Assembly (NCBI RefSeq): GCF_000472525.1
Contig: NZ_AWZT01000001.1
Location: forward strand, 62,001 to 126,000
Direction of reading: 5' to 3'
Source of the DNA: Paraburkholderia dilworthii
GTDB taxonomy: Bacteria; Pseudomonadota; Gammaproteobacteria; Burkholderiales; Burkholderiaceae
Length of the DNA: 64,000 nucleotides
A model generated the notes under the pieces. That model was not told where the DNA came from. It made no database searches and saw nothing but the letters and a program-made list of their open reading frames with translations. Position numbers and translations under genes: made by a program. Shown here piece after piece: positions 44,255-52,898 of this stretch. Within the stretch, counting starts at the first letter, position 1, and each line of letters starts with the position of its first letter.

Positions 44255-44971
44255 TCACCCACGCGGCAATTGCAGGCCGGTCACGAAGTACGCATGCAGT
44301 CCGTGCGCGAAGCGCTTGAGCCGCGTAACGACCGACTTGTTCGCGCGCGTCAGGCCGTTGTATCCAAGCACCGCGGGTATCGCGACAAAGAGTCCGAACG
44401 CGGTCATGATGAGCGACTCGCCGACCGGTCCGGCGACACGATCGATCGATGCCTGACCCGTTTGGCCAATCACGATCAGCGCATGATAAATGCCCCACAC
44501 AGTACCGAAGAGGCCGACGAACGGCGCGGTGCTGCCGATCGACGCCAGCACCGCGAGACCGCTTTGCATATGCGCGATGATGTCGTCGATGGTGCCCTGC
44601 AGACGGCGCGCGATCCAATCGGACACGTCGATACGGTCTTGCAGATGGGGCCTGTTTTGCCGGTGATGAGCCGCCGCTTCAGCAGCGGCTACCGCAAGCG
44701 CCAGAAGCGGATTGTCGCGCAGCACAGCGGCCGATGCGTCGCCACGGTAGCTCTCGAGGCCACCCAGGTCCCTGAGTCCGTGTTCGAAGCTGTCCGCTTG
44801 CCAGAACAGCGCGTCGGTGCGCCCGGTTACACGCTTGATGCGCATGACGCACCACAGCTTGACGACGATGACCGTCCACGACAGGATGGACATGACGAAC
44901 AGCGTGCCGAGGATCGAGCGTGTGACGAAATCGCCGCTCTGCCAGACATTCGCGACACCATAGTGCTGCAT
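44255..44971 (-). CDS. MotA/TolQ/ExbB proton channel family protein
   Basis: 238 aa with AAGGAATCGG upstream. Three membrane segments fit ExbB/TolQ: ILGTLFVMSILSWTVIVVKL near the start, then a cytoplasmic domain, then GLAVLASIGSTAPFVGLFGT and SLIMTAFGLFVAIPAVLGYN, the two C-terminal helices with the family pattern. Such proteins form proton-driven pentamers that energise TonB or TolA. No ExbD or TonB gene is adjacent; the nearest client is the TonB-dependent receptor at 46418. Confidence 0.85.
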   Translation of the reverse strand: MQHYGVANVWQSGDFVTRSILGTLFVMSILSWTVIVVKLWCVMRIKRVTGRTDALFWQADSFEHGLRDLGGLESYRGDASAAVLRDNPLLALAVAAAEAAAHHRQNRPHLQDRIDVSDWIARRLQGTIDDIIAHMQSGLAVLASIGSTAPFVGLFGTVWGIYHALIVIGQTGQASIDRVAGPVGESLIMTAFGLFVAIPAVLGYNGLTRANKSVVTRLKRFAHGLHAYFVTGLQLPRG

Positions 44972-45208
44972 GACCGATTCCTTCGACTGGCTGGACGTGG
45001 AAGGTTAGAAGCCGGTGACTGGGCATCGTCCGGTTCTGCACATTCATTCTCCGCTGGTGAACGGCGCTTTAGAACGTCTACTGAACGTGCCGAGTCAATT
45101 CGGGAAAATCTCCTGCTTATTCTCCGTTGTCAAACGATCCCTCAATGAACTACTTTGTTAATGGCGGCCTTTGCGCGGCGCAGCGCTTTCACAAACGGAG
45201 TACAAAAC

Positions 45209-46354
45209 ATGCTGGAGACACGCTTTCGTAACGCAACACGGGGACGTCCCATCGCTTTAGCTGCGGCCGCTGCCGCTGTCGTCGCCGCGCTTGCGGCCGG
45301 TCCCGCGCAAGGCGCGACCCCAACGGCTTATGTGTCGAGCGAGAAGGCCGGTGTCGGCGTGATCGACCTCGATAAGATGACGCTAACGAAGACGTTTCCT
45401 GTCGGCGCGGACGGCCCGCGCGGGCTGAGTCTGAATGCGGACGGCTCGCGGCTGCTCGTGGCCAACAAGAATACCGGCGACCTCGCGGTAATCGATACGG
45501 CTTCGGGGGAAGTCGTGCAGCGCGTGAAGATCGGCAAGAACCCGGAGTTCGTGCGCGTGCACAACGGTTACGCGTACGTCACATACGAGCCCGGCGAAGA
45601 AGGCGGGCCGCCTGCCGCGAACGTGCAGCCCGGCAAAGAAGCCAATGGGCAGCCCAATCAGCAAGCCAATCAGCAGGGCACCAAGCCGCACGCCGACGAC
45701 GATGACGATGCGAACAAGCCGCCCGCGGAGATCGCGATCGTCGATATGAAAACCTGGCGCGTGTTGCGTTCGGTGACGAGCGGTCACGAAACCGAGGGCA
45801 TTGAATTTTCACGCGACGGCAAGAGCATGCTCGTCACGAACGAAGGCGATGACACCGTTTCGGTCTATCACGTGCGCACCGGCGCGCCGATCAGGACCGT
45901 GAAGCTCGCGGCGGGCGGGCGTCCGCGTGGCATCCGCTTGTCGCCGGATGGCAAGGAATATGTCGTCACACTCGAGTCGTTGAGCAAGCTGGTCGTAATC
46001 GACGCGCACACGTTCAAGGTCGTGAAGACCGTCGATACGAAGCTCGGTCCTTACGGCGTGGCATACGGTCCCGATGGCAAGAGGCTCTTCGTCGCCGCGT
46101 CGCGCGACAAGACGCTCCAGGTGTTCGACGGCCACAGCTACGAGCATCTCACCGACGTTCCCGTGGGGCAGCGCTGCTGGCATTTCAGCTTTACGCCGGA
46201 CGGTGCGAAGCTGCTGGTGGCCTGCGGACGCTCCGATGCCGTGTATGTGCTCGACGCGCACAGCTATCAGCCGATCACCCAGATCGGTCAGTTGCCGCTT
46301 GCGTGGGGCATCGTTACCTATCCGCATAGCGACGGCTCGATCGAATCCCACTGA
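45209..46354 (+). CDS. Periplasmic YVTN-type beta-propeller protein with acidic insert
   Basis: 381 aa from ATG 45209 (GGAG upstream). The signal region covers residues 1-36 (IALAAAAAAVVAALAAGPAQG). The rest is a seven-bladed propeller of repeats like RGLSLNADGSRLLVANKNTG, EGIEFSRDGKSMLVTNEGDD, and RGIRLSPDGKEYVVTLES. Residues 128-173 form a low-complexity insert rich in Gly, Pro, Gln and Asn, with five consecutive Asp at 163-167. Related propellers are often found near PQQ-dependent alcohol oxidation genes. It could be a scaffold or a binding protein in the periplasm; no enzyme motif is visible. Confidence 0.8.
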   Translation: MLETRFRNATRGRPIALAAAAAAVVAALAAGPAQGATPTAYVSSEKAGVGVIDLDKMTLTKTFPVGADGPRGLSLNADGSRLLVANKNTGDLAVIDTASGEVVQRVKIGKNPEFVRVHNGYAYVTYEPGEEGGPPAANVQPGKEANGQPNQQANQQGTKPHADDDDDANKPPAEIAIVDMKTWRVLRSVTSGHETEGIEFSRDGKSMLVTNEGDDTVSVYHVRTGAPIRTVKLAAGGRPRGIRLSPDGKEYVVTLESLSKLVVIDAHTFKVVKTVDTKLGPYGVAYGPDGKRLFVAASRDKTLQVFDGHSYEHLTDVPVGQRCWHFSFTPDGAKLLVACGRSDAVYVLDAHSYQPITQIGQLPLAWGIVTYPHSDGSIESH

Positions 46355-46362
46355 GTGTCATT

Positions 46363-46409
46363 ATGCGCGAGGCGATGACGCGTCCGTCATGCGTCAGCGC
46401 CTCGCGCAT
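46363..46409. terminator. Long stem-loop between convergent genes
   Basis: Twelve-base perfect arms ATGCGCGAGGCG (46363-46374) and CGCCTCGCGCAT (46398-46409) lie between the propeller and receptor gene ends. A smaller dyad (ATGACG/CGTCAT) sits inside the loop. There is no T-run on either strand, so it may be a processed 3' end or a Rho-linked structure and not a classical terminator. Confidence 0.5.
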
Positions 46410-46417
46410 GCACCATG

Positions 46418-48769
46418 TCATTTCCACGCATAGCGCAGGCCGACCCAGAACCCACGCGGCGCGCCCGGCCCGACGAATTGCTCGTTGCTCGGGTTCGCGC
46501 CGTCGAACGTATGGTTCGGGCCGTTGAAGAAGTTTTCTCCGAGGGCGCCGAAGCTCGCATAGCGCTTGTCGAGCAGGTTCGTGACGTTCGCGAACACCTG
46601 CAACTGTTTGGTCACCTGGTAAGACGTATCCAGATCGATCAGCAGATAGCCGGCGATCTTGCCGTTCACGTCCTGATTGTTTTCGTCGCCCTGTGCATAG
46701 ATGCCGCCGCGCCACGTGAGGTTCGCGCCGACTTTCCACTTCGCGGTAGCTGCATAGTCGAGTTGCAGTTTAACCGTGTTCGCCGGAATGCCGGGAAGGT
46801 GGTCGCCGGGCTTCACGCCGATATTACCGTCCGCGTCCGCGCTCGAATTGCTTGGGCTGTTCTCGGTCCAGGCCGACCGGTACGTTGCGTCGATATAGCT
46901 GTAGCTCGCCGTCACGGCGAGCGGCCCCAACTGGCTGTGTCCGGATAGCTCGAAGCCTTGCCGGCGCGTGCGGCCGACATTCTGGAAGAAGCCCTGATTA
47001 CTCGCCGCGCCGTTGCTGCTGATGAATTCGATGTCGTTGTCGAGCGTCGTTCTGTAGACGGCCGCGCTCCATGTCGTCGCCGGGCCGATCCGTCCGCGCG
47101 CGCCGAGCTCGAATGTCTTCGAGATCACCGGTTGCAGCGGCGGGTCCGACACGAAGTCGTTCGGCAGCGAGCAGGGCGCGGCGGGATCGGCGCAGGCGAG
47201 TTCAATCGCTGTCGGCGAGCGCATGCCTTCGTTGTACGTTGCGTAGGCCGTGAATGCCGAGGTCGGATTCCAGTTGATGCCGACTGCCGGATTGAAACGC
47301 GAAAACGTATGGTGCCCGTTCAGTTGCGGCTGAAGGCCGCTCGAGTCGCCGATCGTGGCGTCGGCCCAGTTGTAGCGTCCCGCAAGCGTCAGCGACCATT
47401 GCTCTGTCAGCGACAAGGTGTCTTGCAGATAGATGCCGTAGTTGCCGTTATGCGTTTTTGCCGCGGTCTGCTGCGTGAAATCGCCGATGCCGAGCGTCGC
47501 GCGCGAATCGGTGAAAACAGCGTCCTGCGACGACTCCGTGTAGCGCGAATTCGCGATGTCCGCCGACACGCCGGCCACGAACTGGTTCTCCATGCCGCCG
47601 AGTTTCCCAAGCAGCGTGAGTTGCAGGCTCGCGCCGTAGCTGTCCGTCGAGACCACTGATTTTTCGTTGGTCGCCTGCGTGGTATCGATGTCGCCGTTGT
47701 CCTCGACGGAGCCGAAGTTCGGATTGGTGTTGCTGCTCAGGTTGCTGTTGCGGAAATGCCGGTAGTACGCGTTGCCGCTCAGTTCCACGTTGTCGTTGAA
47801 GTAATGTTCGCCGGAGAGCGTCACGTAGCCAGCACTGTTCAGGTTCTGGTCCGGATACGTGTAGGGCTGCTTCGGGTTGCCAAGAAACGAACGCGGAATG
47901 GTCTGCGTGCCGTGCAGATCGTTGTCCGCGCCGCCCGCCGACAGCGACAGCGTGGTGTCCGCATCGGTATAACGCAGCTTGCCGAAAATCTGTCGCACGC
48001 GGCTTGCATTCTGCTCGGCCCAGCCGTTGTCGTTGGCTACGTTGCCGGTCACGTAGTAGTCGATATTCTGTCCGATCGTGCCGCCCTGTTCGATCTGCGC
48101 AGTCTTGCGGCCCCACGAGCCGAGCGCCACTTCTGCCTCGCCGCCGGGGCTCGTCTTGCCGTTCTTCGTGGTGATCGCGAGCGCGCCGCCGAGCGTGTTG
48201 AGGCCATAGGTCGGATTGGAACCCGGGATCAATTGAATCGTTTCGATGGCCTGCTGCGGCAGCACGTCCCAGTTGACCACGTCGCCGAACGGCTCGTTCA
48301 CGCGCACGCCGTCGACGAACACAGAAATGCCTTGCGGTGTCCCAAGCAACGGCGATGCAGTGAAGCCGCGATAGTTGACGTTCATCTGATACGGGTTGCC
48401 CTGTGCATCGGCGATATCGACGCTCGGCAGATTCTTCGCGAAGTAATCGGTGAGCGTGCTGCGATGCTGCTGCGCGATGTCTTGCGCGTGAACCGTCTGC
48501 ACATTGGCCGGCACCTGTGCGAGCGGTGTGCCTATGCCGAGAAGCGGTGTGGTGCCGACTACCACGACGGGAGCGAGTGTGGTTGTCGGCGTGTCCACTG
48601 CCGTATCGGCAACTTGCGCAGGAGCCGAAGCCCCCGCCGCCGGTTGCGCGTCAGCCCACGCGCCGACCGAAATGCTCGCGAGCGCGCTGCCGAATCCGAG
48701 CGTAAGGCCGGCGCGTCGCCGCAGTTTGTGTACCGTGTTGGCGCGCCGCGCGCGTGATGGAATATTCAT
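46418..48769 (-). CDS. TonB-dependent outer-membrane receptor
   Basis: 783 aa from ATG 48769 with CAGGAGAC upstream; the frame is open 54 codons further but those lack homology. The signal peptide ends near SVGAWADA. A plug domain follows (VQTVHAQDIAQQHRSTLTDY, NVNYRGFTASPLLGTPQGIS, FVDGVRVNEPFGD, AIETIQLIPGSNPTYGLNTL, GGALAITTKNG), then a 22-strand barrel to the end (GFWVGLRYAWK). Receptors of this kind import metal chelates, cobalamin or cofactors such as PQQ. It is convergent with the propeller and divergent from the kinase gene, placing it beside the PQQ genes. Confidence 0.9.
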   Translation of the reverse strand: MNIPSRARRANTVHKLRRRAGLTLGFGSALASISVGAWADAQPAAGASAPAQVADTAVDTPTTTLAPVVVVGTTPLLGIGTPLAQVPANVQTVHAQDIAQQHRSTLTDYFAKNLPSVDIADAQGNPYQMNVNYRGFTASPLLGTPQGISVFVDGVRVNEPFGDVVNWDVLPQQAIETIQLIPGSNPTYGLNTLGGALAITTKNGKTSPGGEAEVALGSWGRKTAQIEQGGTIGQNIDYYVTGNVANDNGWAEQNASRVRQIFGKLRYTDADTTLSLSAGGADNDLHGTQTIPRSFLGNPKQPYTYPDQNLNSAGYVTLSGEHYFNDNVELSGNAYYRHFRNSNLSSNTNPNFGSVEDNGDIDTTQATNEKSVVSTDSYGASLQLTLLGKLGGMENQFVAGVSADIANSRYTESSQDAVFTDSRATLGIGDFTQQTAAKTHNGNYGIYLQDTLSLTEQWSLTLAGRYNWADATIGDSSGLQPQLNGHHTFSRFNPAVGINWNPTSAFTAYATYNEGMRSPTAIELACADPAAPCSLPNDFVSDPPLQPVISKTFELGARGRIGPATTWSAAVYRTTLDNDIEFISSNGAASNQGFFQNVGRTRRQGFELSGHSQLGPLAVTASYSYIDATYRSAWTENSPSNSSADADGNIGVKPGDHLPGIPANTVKLQLDYAATAKWKVGANLTWRGGIYAQGDENNQDVNGKIAGYLLIDLDTSYQVTKQLQVFANVTNLLDKRYASFGALGENFFNGPNHTFDGANPSNEQFVGPGAPRGFWVGLRYAWK

Positions 48770-48973
48770 TATTCTGTCTCCTGCCAGGACGACGCTATTT
48801 TCGTGGCGCAGCCGCGTTGCGGCATGCATAGCGCTTTCTTTCAAGGTGTGCAAAGCTTCGCATGCGCCATCGCGCGAAAGCTCGGGAGGTTTTCCCGAAA
48901 TCGCGAGGAAGCGTTCCCAAACTCGTTGCAACCAGACTTCGTGTCCGACTGGCCTGAGTAGAATGCAAACGTG

Positions 48974-49996
48974 ATGTCGAGCGATTCCCCGAAACCTTCC
49001 TCAGCGCGCCGTGATCCGCCGCATTCCACGGTTCCGCGCGATCTCGCATGCGTGTTCGCGCTAACCGCGCTGGCGGCCGTGCTCGGCTCCGTGTTCGATG
49101 TGAGCGAGCGTGCATATCGCTGGACGCGAGGTCTGGAGCGCTTCCAGCTCGACGAATTGCCGGGCACGCTATGCGTGCTCTCGATGGGCCTCGCCTGGTT
49201 CGCGTGGCGGCGCTATCGCGAGACGCGTCGCGAGCTTGCCCATCGCCGTGCGCTTGAGGAACAAGCCGAACGCCTGCTGGCCGACAACCGGCGTCTCGCC
49301 AATCAGGCGTTGCAGGCGCAGGAGATCGAGCGCCGCCATCTCGCGCGCGAACTGCACGATGAACTCGGCCAGTACCTGAACGCAATTTCGCTCGATGCGG
49401 CGCGTATTCGCGATCTATCGGCGGCGCGCGAGCCGGAGGTTCATCGCGTATCGCTCGGTCTGATGCAGAGCGCGAGCCATGTCTACCGGCAGATCGGCGG
49501 CATGATCCGGCGACTGCGGCCCATCGGCCTCGACGAATTCGGCTTGCCGAGCGCGCTCGAACATTGCATCGACGGCTGGCGCGAGCGGCTGCCCGATGCG
49601 TCGTTCTCGCTGACGATAGAAGGCGATTACACGGGGCTCAGCGAAGCGTTGACCATCACGCTTTACCGGCTCGTGCAGGAAGGGCTGACGAACGTCTCGA
49701 AGTTCGCGCGCCGCTCGCGCGTGGAAGTGTTCATGGTGCGCGCACCGCGCGACGCGCATCGTTCGGATGGCAGCACAGAGCAGAACGGGCTCATCGACGA
49801 AATCGTCGTGACGATGGCCGACGACGGCCCCGGCGTCGATCTCGATGCACCGCGCGATGGGCTGGGTCTGATCGGCATGCGCGAGCGCGTGGAGGCGCTC
49901 GGCGGCGAATTTCATGTGGCGAGCAAGCCCGAAGGCGGCTTTCTGTTTTGCGCGCGCGTGCCTGCTCAGGCGGGGCTGGCGGAACCGGTGAACTGA
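48974..49996 (+). CDS. NarL-type sensor histidine kinase (MoxY/FlhS-like)
   Basis: 340 aa. Two hydrophobic segments lie near the N-terminus (VFALTALAAVLGSVFDV and LPGTLCVLSMGLAWFAW), then a coiled-coil linker (RRALEEQAERLLADNRRL), the HisKA_3 dimerisation region with the phospho-acceptor His in ARELHDELGQYLNAI, and an ATPase domain with TLYRLVQEGLTNVSKFA, ADDGPGVD and GLGLIGMRERV. The short N-terminus leaves no large sensor domain. It may sense through the membrane. Its last 31 bp overlap the response regulator gene on the other strand. In methylotrophs similar pairs control methanol and formaldehyde oxidation genes. Confidence 0.87.
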   Translation: MSSDSPKPSSARRDPPHSTVPRDLACVFALTALAAVLGSVFDVSERAYRWTRGLERFQLDELPGTLCVLSMGLAWFAWRRYRETRRELAHRRALEEQAERLLADNRRLANQALQAQEIERRHLARELHDELGQYLNAISLDAARIRDLSAAREPEVHRVSLGLMQSASHVYRQIGGMIRRLRPIGLDEFGLPSALEHCIDGWRERLPDASFSLTIEGDYTGLSEALTITLYRLVQEGLTNVSKFARRSRVEVFMVRAPRDAHRSDGSTEQNGLIDEIVVTMADDGPGVDLDAPRDGLGLIGMRERVEALGGEFHVASKPEGGFLFCARVPAQAGLAEPVN

Positions 49997-50628
49997 AGGC
50001 CGAGGCGGCTTGCCATCTGCGCGAGTTGAACGCCGTTGTCGGCGCCAAACTTCTGCCGGATCACCGACTGATGATTGGCCACCGTCTTCTGGCTGAGACC
50101 AAGCTTTTCGGCGATGCTCGGCAGCGTGTAGCCCTGCACGAGCAGGCGCAACACTTCGAATTCGCGCGCGGATAATTGCCGGCCAGGCGGGCCTTCGCTG
50201 AACGCATTGCGCAGCGCGAGCGCCTGGGAGATGTCGGGGCTCAGATAGCTCGCGCGCCTCGCGATCGTGCGAACTGCTTCCACGAGCACGTCCGGCGCGC
50301 TCGCCTTGGTCACATAGCCAAGCGCGCCCGCATCGAGCGCGCGGCGCACGAAAATCGCTTCTTCGTGCACGCTGAAAATCAGCACGCGCGCATCGGGCTC
50401 TCGCGCGAGCATGCGCCGCATCGCCTCGATGCCGCTCGCTCCCGGCAGCGACACGTCCATCACGACGACATCGGGCCGCAGCGCGCAGAAGCGCTGATAG
50501 GCCTGGGTGGCATCGGCTGCTTCGCCGCACACGTGCACGTCGGCGTTCACTTCGAGCAGACGCCGGTAGCCTTCGCGCACCACCGCGTGATCGTCGACGA
50601 GCAACACTGAAATGTCCGCCCCTGCCAT
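49966..50628 (-). CDS. NarL/FixJ family response regulator (MoxX/FlhR-like)
   Basis: 220 aa. The receiver domain shows LLVDDHAVVREGYRRLLE, the phosphorylation Asp in VVMDVSLPGASGIEAM, and the Lys in GYVTKASAPDVLV. The C-terminal LuxR-type helix-turn-helix is LSAREFEVLRLLVQGYTLPS, then IAEKLGLSQKTVANHQSVIR. Its ATG lies 2 bp after the pqqE stop codon, so it is the last gene of the pqq operon. The convergent kinase is its likely partner. Confidence 0.92.
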   Translation of the reverse strand: MAGADISVLLVDDHAVVREGYRRLLEVNADVHVCGEAADATQAYQRFCALRPDVVVMDVSLPGASGIEAMRRMLAREPDARVLIFSVHEEAIFVRRALDAGALGYVTKASAPDVLVEAVRTIARRASYLSPDISQALALRNAFSEGPPGRQLSAREFEVLRLLVQGYTLPSIAEKLGLSQKTVANHQSVIRQKFGADNGVQLAQMASRLGLQFTGSASPA

Positions 50629-50630
50629 GC

Positions 50631-51833
50631 TCAGTCTCCCACGCTGCCGTCACGCGGCGTATCCACCGCACGCCCGGCCGCAAGCTTGCGCGAGTTGGCA
50701 TCGTTACGGAACACAATCGGCTGCTCGCGCGGCTCGCTTGCCGTTGCCGCCAGACGCGTCACGTTCACCACTTTTTCATGCGACGGCGACTTGTCGCAAA
50801 CCGGATCGGCATTGGCTGCGTCGCCGGTGAGCAGATATGCCTGGCAGCGGCAGCCGCCGAGATCGCGTTCCTTCTCCTCGCAACTGCGGCACGGCTCCTT
50901 CATCCACTGCAGACCGCGAAAGCGGTTGAACGCGTCGCTGTCGTACCAGATCTCGCGCAACGGCATCTCTTTGACATTCGGCAAAACGAGTCCGGGCAGA
51001 CCGCGCGCGGCGTGACAGGGCAGCGCCGCGCCGTCGGGCGCAACGCCGAGGAACACCGCGCCCCAGCCGTTCATGCAGCGCTTCGGACGTCGTTCGAAAT
51101 AGTCCGGCACGACGAAGAAAATCTTGCACCGATCGCCATGCGTGCTTCGATAACGCTCGACCACGGCTTCGGCTTCTTCGAGCTGCTCGCGCGTCGGCAT
51201 GAGTTGCGCCTGATTGTGATGCGCCCAGCCGTAGTACTGCGTATTCGCGAGTTCGAGATACTCGGCGCCCATCGCGAGCGCCATGTCGATGATCTTGTCG
51301 ACGTGCGGCAGGTTGTAGCGATGTAGCACGCAGTTCAGCACCATCGGAAAGCCATGCCGCTTGATCGATGCCGCAACCCGCTGCTTCAGATCGAACGTGC
51401 GCGTGCTGCTCAGAAAGTCGTTGAGCTCCTGCGTCGAATCCTGAAACGACAACTGGATGTGATCGAGGCCGGCCGCCTTCAGATCGCCGAGGCGCTTGTC
51501 GGTCAAGCCAATACCGGAGGTGATCAGATTCGTATAGAAGCCAAGCCGCCGCGCTTCCTCGACGAGCACTTCGAGATCGTCGCGCACTAGCGGCTCGCCG
51601 CCCGAGAACCCGAGTTGCGCGGCACCCAGCGCGCGCGCGTCGCGCAGCACATCGAGCCATTGTTCGGTGCTGAGCTCGCGACTGTGATCGGTGTAGTCGA
51701 CCGGGTTGTAGCAGAACGCGCAATGCAGCGGACAGCGGTAGGTCAACTCGGCGAGCAGCCACAGCGGCGGCGCCACGCCGTCTCGCACAGCTTGAGGCTG
51801 GGCGCCGGCAACGGGTTGCGAAAGATCGGTCAT
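50631..51833 (-). CDS. pqqE: PqqE, PqqA peptide cyclase (radical SAM)
   Basis: 400 aa from ATG 51833, four bases after pqqD. The radical SAM cluster motif is CPLHCAFCYNP, followed by QLGFSGGEPLVRDD. The C-terminal SPASM domain has CMNGWGAVFLGVAPDGAALP, CHAAR, and CRSCEEKERDLGGCRCQAYL, LTGDAANADPVC. PqqE joins the Glu and Tyr side chains of PqqA, the first step of PQQ synthesis, with PqqD as peptide chaperone. About 30 residues past the SPASM core form a variable tail. Confidence 0.96.
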   Translation of the reverse strand: MTDLSQPVAGAQPQAVRDGVAPPLWLLAELTYRCPLHCAFCYNPVDYTDHSRELSTEQWLDVLRDARALGAAQLGFSGGEPLVRDDLEVLVEEARRLGFYTNLITSGIGLTDKRLGDLKAAGLDHIQLSFQDSTQELNDFLSSTRTFDLKQRVAASIKRHGFPMVLNCVLHRYNLPHVDKIIDMALAMGAEYLELANTQYYGWAHHNQAQLMPTREQLEEAEAVVERYRSTHGDRCKIFFVVPDYFERRPKRCMNGWGAVFLGVAPDGAALPCHAARGLPGLVLPNVKEMPLREIWYDSDAFNRFRGLQWMKEPCRSCEEKERDLGGCRCQAYLLTGDAANADPVCDKSPSHEKVVNVTRLAATASEPREQPIVFRNDANSRKLAAGRAVDTPRDGSVGD

Positions 51834-51837
51834 CGCG

Positions 51838-52107
51838 CTACTCCAGCCATCCGCGTGAATGCGCTTCGGTGACGAACGCACGCACTTCGGCGCCGAGACC
51901 GGTCGTGTTGAACGCCTGTTCCAGATCGGCGATCAACGCGTTCATGTCGCGCGTGCCGTCGCATCGTTTCAGGATCTCCGCTGCGCTCTGGTTGAGCTTC
52001 ACCATCCCTTCGGGATAGAGCAGCACGTGAGCGTTCTGCGCCGGTTCCCATTGAAGGCGAAACAGCTTGTTGAGCGCGGGACGTTCGGCGTTGGACATGT
52101 CGTTCAT
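51838..52107 (-). CDS. pqqD: PqqD, PqqA-binding chaperone
   Basis: 89 aa; its ATG (52107) overlaps the pqqC stop as ATGA. The sequence [40 protein letters not shown], then [15 protein letters not shown] is a standard PqqD winged-helix domain. It presents PqqA to PqqE. Confidence 0.95.
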   Translation of the reverse strand: MNDMSNAERPALNKLFRLQWEPAQNAHVLLYPEGMVKLNQSAAEILKRCDGTRDMNALIADLEQAFNTTGLGAEVRAFVTEAHSRGWLE

Positions 52108-52856
52108 TGCGGAAAAGCCTTTTCGATCGAGTCCAGCATGGTCCACAGAATGTCGAGCTTGAATTGCAGAATCTCTAGCGCGCGCTCCTGCTGTTCGCGT
52201 CGTGTGAAATGATCGAGCGTGACTTCGAGGCCGTGCTCCACGTCGCGCTGGGCGAGCGTGATGCGCGAGCGGAAATAGGCAAGGCCGGAGGCTTCGATCC
52301 ACGGATAGTGTTCGGGCCAGCTCGCGAGCCGGTCGCGATGCACCTGCGGCGCGAACATTTCCGTCAGCGAAGAACACACCGATTCCTGCCACGGCGCACG
52401 GCGCGCGAAATTCACGTAGGCGTCGACGGCAAAGCGCACGCCGGGCGTCACATGCTTGAGCGACCACAGTTCGTCGCGTGAGAGGCCCACTGCATCGCCA
52501 AGACGCGCCCATGTTTCTATGCCGCCTTCTTCGCCGCCGTAGCCGTCGTGATCGAGAATGCGCAGCACCCAGCGGCGGCGCGTCTCGCGATCGGGACAAT
52601 TCGACAGCACGGCCGCGTCTTTGAGCGGAATGTTGATCTGATAATAGAAGCGGTTCGCGACCCAGCCGCGAATCTGCTCGCGCGAGCAGCCGCCGTTATT
52701 CATCTTCACATTGAACGGATGATGAATGTGGTACGCCGTGCCCTTCGCGCGCAACTGCGCTTCGAATTCCTCGCGCGTCCAGGCCTCGTCGCCGGGCTTT
52801 TCGCCGCGCGGTGCAGCGTTGCGCGGCGCGGTGCTCAAGGTGTCTTTCGCGTTCAT
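52104..52856 (-). CDS. pqqC: PqqC, pyrroloquinoline-quinone synthase
   Basis: 250 aa. Family strings are [60 protein letters not shown], and [20 protein letters not shown]. PqqC is a cofactorless oxidase that closes the ring and carries out the final eight-electron oxidation to PQQ. The roughly 25 N-terminal residues before [11 protein letters not shown] are a variable leader. It follows pqqB by 42 bp. Confidence 0.96.
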   Translation of the reverse strand: MNAKDTLSTAPRNAAPRGEKPGDEAWTREEFEAQLRAKGTAYHIHHPFNVKMNNGGCSREQIRGWVANRFYYQINIPLKDAAVLSNCPDRETRRRWVLRILDHDGYGGEEGGIETWARLGDAVGLSRDELWSLKHVTPGVRFAVDAYVNFARRAPWQESVCSSLTEMFAPQVHRDRLASWPEHYPWIEASGLAYFRSRITLAQRDVEHGLEVTLDHFTRREQQERALEILQFKLDILWTMLDSIEKAFPQ

Positions 52857-52898
52857 GCGATCTCCGTTTTTGCGCGGCGAGTGCTTCGTGCTCGCGCT

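Noticed and set aside
44006..45148. 380-codon plus-strand frame opposite the ExbB-like gene
   Set aside because: Low-complexity charged peptide; the minus strand carries a clear ExbB family gene.
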